Assembly (NCBI GenBank): GCA_002359215.1
Contig: DEMN01000006.1
Coordinates: 372,001 to 436,000 of the forward strand
Source of the DNA: Flavobacteriales bacterium UBA2669
GTDB taxonomy: Bacteria > Bacteroidota > Bacteroidia > Flavobacteriales_E > Vicingaceae
Length of the DNA stretch: 64,000 nucleotides
Direction of reading: 5' to 3'
Shown here: in pieces, positions 16,387-24,756 of the stretch
Numbering within the stretch: the stretch's first letter is position 1
How the letters are laid out: every line of letters starts with the position of its first letter
The notes under the pieces: generated by a model
What the model was told of the DNA's origin: nothing
Database searches by the model: none
Seen by the model: only the letters and a program-made list of their open reading frames with translations
Made by a program: the position numbers and the translations under genes

Positions 16387-19200
16387 TTATTTACTTAAAT
16401 ATAAATTTCGTTCAGCATAGATATCTCTAAAGAACTTGTCTTTTAAGCTATCAATAAACCTTATGGCTTCTCCTGTAGATTTCATTTCCGGACCTAATTC
16501 TTTGTTCACATTAGGGAATTTATTGAAAGAAAATACTGGAATTTTTATAGCGTAACCTTGTTTCTTAGGATTAAAAGTAAAATCTGTTACTTTAGCTCCT
16601 AACATTACTTTAGTTGCATAATTCACATAAGGTTCATCGTAAGCTTTTGCAATAAAAGGAACTGTTCTTGAAGCTCTTGGATTAGCTTCAATTACATAAA
16701 CCACATCATCTTTTACAGCAAATTGAATGTTTATTAAACCAACTGTTTTTAATCTCACAGCAATCTTTTTAGTAATATCTTCTATTTGAGTAATAATTAA
16801 ATCCCCTAAGTTATAAGGAGGGAGCACTGCATAAGAGTCTCCAGAGTGAATACCTGCAGGTTCTATATGTTGCATTACTCCAATAATGTAAACGTTTTCT
16901 CCATCGCAAATAGCATCTGCTTCTGCTTCAATAGCACCACCTAAAAAATGGTCGAGCAAAATTTGATTGTCAGGCATAGACTTTAAAATATCTACTACAT
17001 GATGTTCTAATTCTTCTTCATTGATAACAATTTTCATTTTTTGCCCACCCAATACATACGAAGGACGAACTAATAACGGGAATCCTAATTCTTTAGATAA
17101 TTGCAATGCTTGTTCAGCACTTTCAACTACTCCAAATTCTGGATATGGAATGTTTAATTCTTTTAATACATTTGAAAAACGTCCTCTATCTTCAGCTATA
17201 TCCAGTGCTTCAAAAGAAGTTCCTATAATTTTAACCCCGTATTTTTCTAGTTTTTCAGCTAATTTTAAAGCAGTTTGCCCACCTAACTGAACAATAACTC
17301 CTTCGGGTTTTTCATGTTGGATGATATCGTAAATATGTTCCCAAAAAACAGGTTCAAAATAAAGTTTATCTGCTGTATCAAAATCTGTAGAAACAGTTTC
17401 CGGATTACAGTTAATCATAATAGTTTCGTAGCCCATTTCTTTAGCTGCTAAAACTCCATGCACACAACTGTAGTCAAATTCTATTCCCTGACCAATTCTG
17501 TTTGGTCCAGACCCTAACACAACTACTTTTTTTCTGTCCGTAACTACAGATTCATTTTCATCTTCAAAAGTAGAGTAGTAATAAGGTGTTTGAGCAGGAA
17601 ATTCAGCTGCACAGGTATCAACCAATTTATATACTCGCTTAATGTTCATTTCATTTCGTTTGGTGTAAACTTCACTTTCTAAACACTTTAATAAGTGAGC
17701 AATTTGTCTGTCGGCATAACCTTTTTGTTTTGCTTCATACATCAATTCTTTCGGAATAGAATTTAAGGTATGAGCTTCAATTCTTTTTTCGAGTTTTATA
17801 AAATCCTCAATTTGTCTTAAAAACCAATGATCAATTTTTGTTTTATCGAAAATGGTTTTAAAAGGAATCCCCATTTTTATGGCATCATAAATATGGAAAA
17901 GTCTGTCCCAACTCGGGTTTTCTAAACTTTTTAAAATTACATCTTGGTTAGTCAACTCTTTACCATCAGCACCTAATCCATTTCTGTTTATTTCTAAACT
18001 CTGACAAGCTTTTTGTAAGGCTTCCTGAAAAGAACGTCCGATACCCATAACTTCACCAACAGATTTCATTTGAAGTCCTAATGTTCTGTTAGCACCTTTA
18101 AATTTATCAAAATTCCATCTAGGTATTTTTACAATAACGTAATCTAGTGTTGGTTCAAAATATGCTGAAGTAGATTTAGTAATCTGGTTATCTAATTCTG
18201 TAAGGTTATAACCGATAGCTAATTTTGATGCTATTTTAGCAATAGGATACCCTGTAGCTTTTGATGCTAAAGCAGATGAACGGGAAACTCTTGGGTTAAT
18301 TTCTATGGCGATAATGTCTTCTTTTTCATCAGGACTTACAGCAAATTGTACATTACATCCTCCGGCAAAATCTCCGATAGAACGCATCATTTTAATTGCC
18401 ATATCTCTCATTTTCTGATAAGTGGTATCAGATAGAGTCATTGCAGGGGCAACAGTAATAGAATCTCCTGTATGAATCCCCATTGGATCAAAATTTTCAA
18501 TAGAACAAATGATTACCACATTGTCATTTTTGTCTCTCAATAACTCTAACTCATATTCTTTCCAACCCATCATGGCTTTGTCTATCATCACTTCGTGGAT
18601 AGGAGAAATGTGTAAACCTTGGTTTAATAATTCATCAAATTCTTTTTCATCGTAAACTATGGCAGCTCCGGCTCCTCCTAAGGTATAAGAAGCTCTAATA
18701 CATAAAGGAAAGCCATACTCTTGAGCTACTTCTTTTCCTTCTAAGAAAGATTTTGCAGTAGTTTGTGGTGCCATTGGAACACCAATATTTTCCATTAATT
18801 TTCTAAATGCTTCTCTGTTTTCAGTAATTTCAATTGCAGCAATATCCACCCCAATCATTTTTACATTGTATTTTTCCCACAAACCGGTTTCATCACATTC
18901 AATACATAGGTTTAAAGCAGTTTGTCCGCCCATAGTAGGTAAAACGGCATCAATATCATGTTTTTGTAAAATTTCTTCAATAGATTCAACCGTAAGCGGT
19001 TTAAGATAGATATTATCTGCAACTACCTTATCCGTCATAATAGTTGCAGGATTGGAATTGATTAAAGTAACCTCAATTCCTTCGTCTCTTAACGAACGAG
19101 CTGCCTGAGAGCCGGCATAATCGAACTCACAAGCTTGACCTATTACTATTGGACCGCTACCTATAATTAAAATGTGTTTGATGGATGAATCTTTTGGCAT
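16387..19200 (-). CDS. carB: Carbamoyl-phosphate synthase large subunit, lacking the allosteric domain
   Basis: 937 residues. Both halves have ATP-grasp synthetase units: VIGQACEFDYAGSQA and PTMGGQTALNL in the first, VLGSGPNRIGQGIEFDYSC and QLGGQTALKLAEKLE in the second, with EINPRVSRSSALASKATG and EANPRASRTVPFIAKAYD. It makes carbamoyl phosphate for pyrimidines and arginine with CarA, which is not in the window. The protein stops at about the point where the E. coli allosteric MGS-like domain (936-1073) begins, so control by UMP or ornithine at that site is absent. The end is a normal stop, with no sign of a frameshift. Short CarB forms are, as far as I recall, common in flavobacteria. Confidence 0.95.
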   Translation of the reverse strand: MPKDSSIKHILIIGSGPIVIGQACEFDYAGSQAARSLRDEGIEVTLINSNPATIMTDKVVADNIYLKPLTVESIEEILQKHDIDAVLPTMGGQTALNLCIECDETGLWEKYNVKMIGVDIAAIEITENREAFRKLMENIGVPMAPQTTAKSFLEGKEVAQEYGFPLCIRASYTLGGAGAAIVYDEKEFDELLNQGLHISPIHEVMIDKAMMGWKEYELELLRDKNDNVVIICSIENFDPMGIHTGDSITVAPAMTLSDTTYQKMRDMAIKMMRSIGDFAGGCNVQFAVSPDEKEDIIAIEINPRVSRSSALASKATGYPIAKIASKLAIGYNLTELDNQITKSTSAYFEPTLDYVIVKIPRWNFDKFKGANRTLGLQMKSVGEVMGIGRSFQEALQKACQSLEINRNGLGADGKELTNQDVILKSLENPSWDRLFHIYDAIKMGIPFKTIFDKTKIDHWFLRQIEDFIKLEKRIEAHTLNSIPKELMYEAKQKGYADRQIAHLLKCLESEVYTKRNEMNIKRVYKLVDTCAAEFPAQTPYYYSTFEDENESVVTDRKKVVVLGSGPNRIGQGIEFDYSCVHGVLAAKEMGYETIMINCNPETVSTDFDTADKLYFEPVFWEHIYDIIQHEKPEGVIVQLGGQTALKLAEKLEKYGVKIIGTSFEALDIAEDRGRFSNVLKELNIPYPEFGVVESAEQALQLSKELGFPLLVRPSYVLGGQKMKIVINEEELEHHVVDILKSMPDNQILLDHFLGGAIEAEADAICDGENVYIIGVMQHIEPAGIHSGDSYAVLPPYNLGDLIITQIEDITKKIAVRLKTVGLINIQFAVKDDVVYVIEANPRASRTVPFIAKAYDEPYVNYATKVMLGAKVTDFTFNPKKQGYAIKIPVFSFNKFPNVNKELGPEMKSTGEAIRFIDSLKDKFFRDIYAERNLYLSK

Positions 19201-19310
19201 TTTCTATTTATTTTTTTATTTTCAATAATTATTTCTTGCGTTTGCGAAATTACTTTAATTTGCTGATTGATTAAAGGCTTATTTTTCAACAAAACCTAAA
19301 ATTTTGTTCA

Positions 19311-19338
19311 AAAAAAAGGGATGCTTTTGCATCCCTTT
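19311..19338 (-). terminator. Terminator downstream of rpmH
   Basis: AAAGGGATGC (19315-19324), loop TTTT, GCATCCCTTT (19329-19338). On the minus strand the stem is followed by a run of T (the A run ending at 19314). It lies 18 bases after the rpmH stop and separates rpmH from carB. Confidence 0.85.
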
Positions 19339-19355
19339 AATTTATATAAATATGT

Positions 19356-19514
19356 TTATCTCTTATGTCTCGGTTCGTCAGACACAGTTAATCTCTTTCT
19401 TCCTTTAGCTCTTCTTCTTGCTAACACTTTTCTACCATTTGCAGTTTCCATTCTGCTCATAAAGCCATGTTTATTTCTTCTTTTTCTTCTGGATGGCTGA
19501 AACGTTCTTTTCAT
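19356..19514 (-). CDS. rpmH: Ribosomal protein bL34
   Basis: 52 residues, beginning MKRTFQPSRRKRRNKHGF and continuing through MSRMETANGRKVLARRRAKGR to HKR. This is the full and unmistakable bL34 sequence; it is very basic and part of the large subunit. It has its own promoter and terminator. The common partners rnpA, yidC and dnaA are not adjacent, so this is not the usual origin-linked arrangement. Confidence 0.97.
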   Translation of the reverse strand: MKRTFQPSRRKRRNKHGFMSRMETANGRKVLARRRAKGRKRLTVSDEPRHKR

Positions 19515-19544
19515 TTTTTCTATGTTTTATTTTATTTCGGTCTG

Positions 19545-19574
19545 CAAAAGTATATTTTTTTTCTTTCTCTGCAA
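19545..19574 (-). promoter_or_regulatory. Promoter of rpmH
   Basis: On the minus strand: TTGC (19574-19571), a gap of 18 bases, or 19 from the core TTG, then TACTTTTG (19552-19545), a TAnnTTTG match. The predicted transcript starts about 25 bases before the start codon. Confidence 0.72.
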
Positions 19575-19612
19575 GTAATATTTAAAATTTATTTCATTTT
19601 TTTTATACCGCA

Positions 19613-20242
19613 TCAATAACCCTCATCATTTTCAATAGAGTTTAGTACTGGTAAATGAATATGGAACTTTACCGCAACTAGTCTAACCAATATTACAATA
19701 AATGCTGCAATTAGCTCTGTTATTGTAATAGGAACACTAAAGTGAATACAAATAAAATAAACTATTCCTCCGGTTACACATGCTAAAGCATAAATATCTT
19801 TTCGCAATAATAAAGGTACTTCATTTAGTAAAACATCTCTAATTACCCCTCCCAAAGAACCGGTAATAGCTCCCATTAAAATACAAACCCAAAATGGAAA
19901 GCCCGCATCTACACTTTTACTAATTCCTACAATTGTGAATAATCCTAATCCAATAGCATCGAATAAAAATAAGGTATTACCCCATTTAAACAATTTATCT
20001 TTAAATAAAATGGTAATTAGCAAGGCTACTCCTGTTGTTATAAAATACTTGCTGTCTAGCATCCAAAAAGGAGTAGTATCCAATAATACATCTCTGGCTG
20101 TTCCACCACCAATGGCAGTTACTAAGCCAATTATATAAGCACCAAACCAATCTATTTGTTTACGAGAAGCTAATCTAATACCACTTATAGCAAAAACAAA
20201 AGTTCCTATTAAGTCGAGTAAATTGGTGAAAATTTCTTCCAA
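19613..20242 (-). CDS. Trimeric intracellular cation channel (TRIC/UPF0126) family protein
   Basis: 209 residues with about seven membrane helices in two homologous halves. Each half has the family's glycine-arginine motif: AIGGGTARDVLLD and GSLGGVIRDVLLNEVP. Prokaryotic TRIC homologues are inner-membrane cation channels; the physiological ion and role here are not known. It starts 34 bases after the M23 peptidase gene on the same strand. Confidence 0.88.
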   Translation of the reverse strand: MEEIFTNLLDLIGTFVFAISGIRLASRKQIDWFGAYIIGLVTAIGGGTARDVLLDTTPFWMLDSKYFITTGVALLITILFKDKLFKWGNTLFLFDAIGLGLFTIVGISKSVDAGFPFWVCILMGAITGSLGGVIRDVLLNEVPLLLRKDIYALACVTGGIVYFICIHFSVPITITELIAAFIVILVRLVAVKFHIHLPVLNSIENDEGY

Positions 20243-20276
20243 AGTAGTTTTAATTAGTTAGCAATTTGCACATTGC

Positions 20277-21248
20277 TTAGTCCATAGATTGAGTTGGAGC
20301 ATTAGATAGTTCGACCATTTTAGCAAACTCTTCAGGAGATAAGTCGTTGAAATAAAAACTTACGGGGTTTACCGGGATATCATTTTTTCTAACTTCATAA
20401 TGACAATGTGGACCAGCAGATAAGCCTGTGTTTCCAACATAACCAATAATATCACCTCTATTTACTTTTTCGCCTTCTTTTACTTTTATTTTGCTCATGT
20501 GAGCATATAAGGTAACATAGCCATAACCATGACTAATTCTAACATGGTTTCCGTAACCACTTGCTTTATTATCTGCTTGAATAACTGTTCCTTTCCCTGT
20601 AGCATAAATTGGGGTTCCTACAGGTGCTGTAAAGTCCATTCCTGCATGAAATTTGGTATATTTTAAAATAGGATGTGTTCTCATACCATAACCACTTGCC
20701 ATTCTAGTTAAATCTTCGTTATGTACAGGTTGAATTGCTGGAATAGACTCTAGCATTTTTTCTTTGTTTTTAGCCATTTTAAAAACGTCATCAAAAGATT
20801 TTGATTGAATGTATAACTGCTTAGAAAGTTGGTCTATTTTTTTTGCTGTAGATATAATCAAATCTGCATCCGAAAAATTTTCTAACTCTTCATACCTATT
20901 CACCCCACCAATACCAGCTTTTCTAATTTCTGCGGGAATGGGTTCTGCTTCAAAAATTACACGATAAATATTATCATCTCTTTTCTGAACATCCTCAACA
21001 ACAACAGCTAGTTTTTCTAATTTTTTGTTCAATAATTCATATTGAGCAAGTAACTCTGCATTTCTAATTTTAAGTTTCTTTTCTTTAGGAGAATCAACAA
21101 AAGAATAGGTAACAGCATAAATGGCTACACCAAAAACCAAACTAGCTCCTAAGAAATATAATGCCCTTGAAACCTTTTGTCTCCAAGTAAGCTTAATTTT
21201 ATCGTAGCTTAAAGTATGAGGATTATATCTGTATTTTACTTTTGCCAT
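20277..21248 (-). CDS. M23-family (LytM-type) metallopeptidase, membrane-anchored
   Basis: 323 residues. A cytoplasmic basic tail is followed by one membrane helix (about 29-50), a coiled coil (about 55-95) and a linker region. The C-terminal LytM domain carries HAGMDFTAPVGTPIYA (first zinc His and Asp) and GPHCHYEVRKN (HxH), with YGNHVRISHGYGYVTLYAHM between, so the zinc ligands and catalytic His look intact. It is a predicted DD-endopeptidase acting on peptidoglycan cross-links in the periplasm. It is divergent from alaS. A minus-strand TATTTTTG at 21312-21319 may be part of its promoter. Confidence 0.92.
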   Translation of the reverse strand: MAKVKYRYNPHTLSYDKIKLTWRQKVSRALYFLGASLVFGVAIYAVTYSFVDSPKEKKLKIRNAELLAQYELLNKKLEKLAVVVEDVQKRDDNIYRVIFEAEPIPAEIRKAGIGGVNRYEELENFSDADLIISTAKKIDQLSKQLYIQSKSFDDVFKMAKNKEKMLESIPAIQPVHNEDLTRMASGYGMRTHPILKYTKFHAGMDFTAPVGTPIYATGKGTVIQADNKASGYGNHVRISHGYGYVTLYAHMSKIKVKEGEKVNRGDIIGYVGNTGLSAGPHCHYEVRKNDIPVNPVSFYFNDLSPEEFAKMVELSNAPTQSMD

Positions 21249-21436
21249 TTATTTTCTTCTTTCAGTTGATTGTTTTAAATATCTTCAACGAAAAAATTTA
21301 TGTAGTTTTGACAAAAATAACAAAAATGCCTTTACATGGTTTAAAATCGCTGCTTTTAGTAGTTTTTTAACATTTTTTAAAAGCATTAAAAAGACTAAAA
21401 ATAATCATTATCAATTAATTATATAATTCTATATTT

Positions 21437-24226
21437 ATGAAGTCTCAAGAAATTCGTGAAACTTTTTTAACGTTTTTCAAACAAAAAAACCACAAAATTG
21501 TAGCTTCTGCTCCAATGGTTATTAAAAATGATCCTACGTTAATGTTTACCAATGCGGGAATGAATCAGTTTAAAGATTTATTCTTAGGCAATTCTCCTAT
21601 TATGGACAAAAGAATTGCTGATACCCAAAAATGTTTACGTGTATCGGGTAAGCACAACGATTTAGAGGAAGTGGGTGTTGATACATATCATCATACCATG
21701 TTTGAGATGTTAGGAAACTGGAGTTTTGGAGATTATTTTAAAAAAGAAGCGATAGAGTGGGCTTGGGAATTATTGGTAGAAGTATATAAAATTGATAAAA
21801 ACAGGTTGTATTTTACCGTTTTTGAAGGCGATGTAGAAGATGGAACTCCTGAAGATAAGGAGGCTTTTGAGCTTTGGAAAGATCTTTTGGAAAAAAACGG
21901 ATTGACAACGGATAAAATTTTAAAAGCCAATAAAAAAGATAACTTTTGGGAAATGGGCGATACAGGTCCTTGTGGTCCTTGTTCTGAAATTCATGTGGAC
22001 ATTAGAAGTGATGAAGAAATTGCTAAAATTCCAGGGAAAGAGTTGGTAAATAATGACCATCCGCAAGTTATTGAAATTTGGAATTTAGTATTTATGGAAT
22101 TTAACCGTATGGCTGATGGGAAATTAAAAGCACTTCCTGCAAAACATGTGGATACAGGAATGGGGTTTGAACGTTTGGCAATGGTATTGCAAGGAAAAAA
22201 ATCGAACTATGATACTGATGTTTTTTCTCCATTAACCGACAAAATAGCTCAGATTTCGGACATACCTTATAAAAACTCATTAGATACGCAGTATAAAACA
22301 GATGTAGCTATTCGTGTTATTGCCGACCATGTGAGAGCAGTTGCTTTTTCTATTGCAGACGGACAATTACCTTCTAACAACGGAGCCGGATACGTTATTC
22401 GTAGAATTTTAAGAAGAGCTATCAGGTATGGTTATAGTTTCCTAAACCTTAAAGAGGCTTTTATTTATGAGTTGGTAGAAATTTTAGCTCAACAAATGGG
22501 CGCATTCTTTCCCGAATTGGTTAATCAACAAGAAATTATTACCAAAGTAATTAAAGAAGAAGAAGATAGCTTTTTGCGTACGCTTGACAAAGGCATTTCT
22601 CGATTTGAGAATTATATAGCAACAGCATCATCAAAAAACATTGATGGTAGGTTCGCATTTGAATTATATGATACATTTGGTTTTCCTATAGATTTAACTC
22701 AACTGATGTCAACTGAGAATGGTTTTAAAGTCGATATGGCTGCTTTTAACCATGAGTTAGAAGAACAAAAAAATCGTTCTAGAGCTGCTACTAAAATTGA
22801 AACCGGAGATTGGATTACTGTTCAAAATGCTTTGGGCACGGAATTTATTGGTTACGATAATTTAGAAAGTGAAACAAAAATTGTAAGTTATAGAAAAATT
22901 AAAGCCAAGGATAAAGAACAATATCAAATTGTTTTAAAAAAAACACCATTTTATCCGGAAGGTGGAGGTCAAGTAGGTGATAAAGGTTATTTAGAAGTAA
23001 ACGGTAAGAAAATAGCTGTTTTAGATACTAAAAGAGAGAACAATTTAATTGTTCATTTTACCAAAGAATTGCCTGAAGATCTTACTGCATCGGTTAAAGC
23101 TGTTGTTAGTAACGATAGAAAACTAACCGCTGCTAATCACTCAGCAACACACTTATTACACCAAGCACTTAGAACAATTTTAGGTACGCATGTAGAACAA
23201 AAAGGTTCATTGGTAAATGCCGACTATTTACGTTTCGATTTTTCTCATTTCCAAAAAGTAAGTGAAGAAGAATTACAACAAATAGAAGACTTTGTGAATG
23301 AAAAAATTCAAGCGGCTATCAATTTAGACGAACACAGAGAAATTCCTATTGAAGAAGCTGAAAAACAAGGAGCCATGATGTTATTTGGCGAAAAATATGG
23401 AGACAAGGTTCGTATGATTCAGTTTGGAGATTCTAAAGAATTATGTGGAGGAATTCATGTAAACAATACTAAAGCTATTGAGTTGTTTAAAATTACTTCT
23501 GAAGGCTCTGTTGCAGCAGGAATCAGAAGAATTGAAGCGGTTACATCAAAAGGTGCAGCGAACTATCTAAAAGAAAAAATAGATACCATTACCAAACATC
23601 CATTATCAGGATTGGTGACTGATGAAGTTATTAGTAAAATAAATATTGCTCAACATAATTTATTACAACAGTACGCTAAAGTGAGTGATATGTCTACTTT
23701 AAATATAATTTCTCCTTCAAATGGTTCTCTACAAATAGAAGTATTGAGCAATGCTATTGCAGATTTTACAAAAATTAAGTTGGATGCGGTTATTATTGAT
23801 GAATTGAATAACATCAAAAAAGCGATGCTTAAAGAAGAAGAGCAGAAAGGTAAAGAACAAGCAAAAGCCATTAAAGAGGAATTATTAAACGAAGTAAAAA
23901 ATATTAATGGCGTTAATGTTATCACCAAAAAACTAACTGCTGTTGATGCAGCAACCATTAAAGATTTGGCTTTTCAGTTAAAAGTCCAGATAGATAACTT
24001 GTATTTGGTCTTGGGTGCAGAAATTAATGGAAAACCTAATTTAACCATTGCCATTTCTGATAATTTAGCTACCGAAAGAAAATTACATGCAGGTAATATT
24101 ATTAGAGAAGCGGCTAAAGAAATGCAAGGTGGAGGTGGTGGTCAGCCATTTTTTGCAACAGCAGGTGGTGCTAACCTAAACGGTTTAGATGCAGCTATGG
24201 AAAAAGCATTAGCAGTTTTAAATTAA
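21437..24226 (+). CDS. alaS: Alanine--tRNA ligase
   Basis: 929 residues. The class II catalytic core shows FTNAGMNQFKDLFLG, CLRVSGKHNDLEEVG, HHTMFEMLGNWSFGDYF and DTGMGFERLAMV. The editing domain has the zinc motif HSATH (from His568) and CGGIH (from Cys670). The C-terminal oligomerisation region ends with GGGGGQPFFATAGG. It charges tRNA-Ala and clears Ser/Gly mischarged tRNA. Its TAA shares one base with the ATG of the next gene, suggesting coupling. Confidence 0.97.
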   Translation: MKSQEIRETFLTFFKQKNHKIVASAPMVIKNDPTLMFTNAGMNQFKDLFLGNSPIMDKRIADTQKCLRVSGKHNDLEEVGVDTYHHTMFEMLGNWSFGDYFKKEAIEWAWELLVEVYKIDKNRLYFTVFEGDVEDGTPEDKEAFELWKDLLEKNGLTTDKILKANKKDNFWEMGDTGPCGPCSEIHVDIRSDEEIAKIPGKELVNNDHPQVIEIWNLVFMEFNRMADGKLKALPAKHVDTGMGFERLAMVLQGKKSNYDTDVFSPLTDKIAQISDIPYKNSLDTQYKTDVAIRVIADHVRAVAFSIADGQLPSNNGAGYVIRRILRRAIRYGYSFLNLKEAFIYELVEILAQQMGAFFPELVNQQEIITKVIKEEEDSFLRTLDKGISRFENYIATASSKNIDGRFAFELYDTFGFPIDLTQLMSTENGFKVDMAAFNHELEEQKNRSRAATKIETGDWITVQNALGTEFIGYDNLESETKIVSYRKIKAKDKEQYQIVLKKTPFYPEGGGQVGDKGYLEVNGKKIAVLDTKRENNLIVHFTKELPEDLTASVKAVVSNDRKLTAANHSATHLLHQALRTILGTHVEQKGSLVNADYLRFDFSHFQKVSEEELQQIEDFVNEKIQAAINLDEHREIPIEEAEKQGAMMLFGEKYGDKVRMIQFGDSKELCGGIHVNNTKAIELFKITSEGSVAAGIRRIEAVTSKGAANYLKEKIDTITKHPLSGLVTDEVISKINIAQHNLLQQYAKVSDMSTLNIISPSNGSLQIEVLSNAIADFTKIKLDAVIIDELNNIKKAMLKEEEQKGKEQAKAIKEELLNEVKNINGVNVITKKLTAVDAATIKDLAFQLKVQIDNLYLVLGAEINGKPNLTIAISDNLATERKLHAGNIIREAAKEMQGGGGGQPFFATAGGANLNGLDAAMEKALAVLN

Positions 24227-24756
24227 TGCTTAATTTAGCACTTCATTTTTTCATGAGGAATTTCATTTATATAGCACTAGTAGTACTTTTGGTCAGCTTT
24301 GTACCGCATAAGTATTATGTGTCTATTACAGAAATTAACTTCAACGAAAAAGAACAATTGTTTGAAGTTTCTATTAAATTTATTGGTCATGATTTAGAAT
24401 ATGCCCTTGAAAAAGAAGGTCATCCAGAATTACATCTTGGCACAGAAAAAGAACATGAAAAAGCCAACGAAATCATTTTCAATTTCATCAAAAAACATGT
24501 TGAGATTATTGTAAATGAAAAAACTGTTGACATTCACTTTTTCGGAAAAGAAGTGAGAGCAGATGATGATATGTTGGTTTACTTTACTTCATCACCAATA
24601 GATTCAATAAGTTCTGTGGAAGTAAAATCTACCATCTTAAATAATTATTTTGAAGAACATGTAAACATCATCTACCTTACAGTGGGTGAACAGCGTTTTA
24701 ATTTTAGATTAAACGACTATAAAAAATCAGAAAAACATCAAATAAAACAGGAATGA
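24226..24756 (+). CDS. DUF6702-like secreted protein
   Basis: 176 residues as read from the ATG that overlaps the alaS stop; a second ATG at 24253 (MRNFIYIALVV) would give a more standard signal peptide. Mature part begins around VPHKYYVSITEINFN, characteristic of the DUF6702 proteins of Bacteroidota, and continues KIIGHDLEYAL-like with acidic and His-rich stretches. It is probably periplasmic; no function is known. It overlaps the M1 peptidase gene by four bases, so the two are almost certainly cotranslated. Confidence 0.72.
   Translation: MLNLALHFFMRNFIYIALVVLLVSFVPHKYYVSITEINFNEKEQLFEVSIKFIGHDLEYALEKEGHPELHLGTEKEHEKANEIIFNFIKKHVEIIVNEKTVDIHFFGKEVRADDDMLVYFTSSPIDSISSVEVKSTILNNYFEEHVNIIYLTVGEQRFNFRLNDYKKSEKHQIKQE

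Noticed and set aside
19201..19612. Replication origin near rpmH
   Set aside because: rpmH is often near the origin, but there is no dnaA, rnpA, yidC or DnaA-box cluster here.
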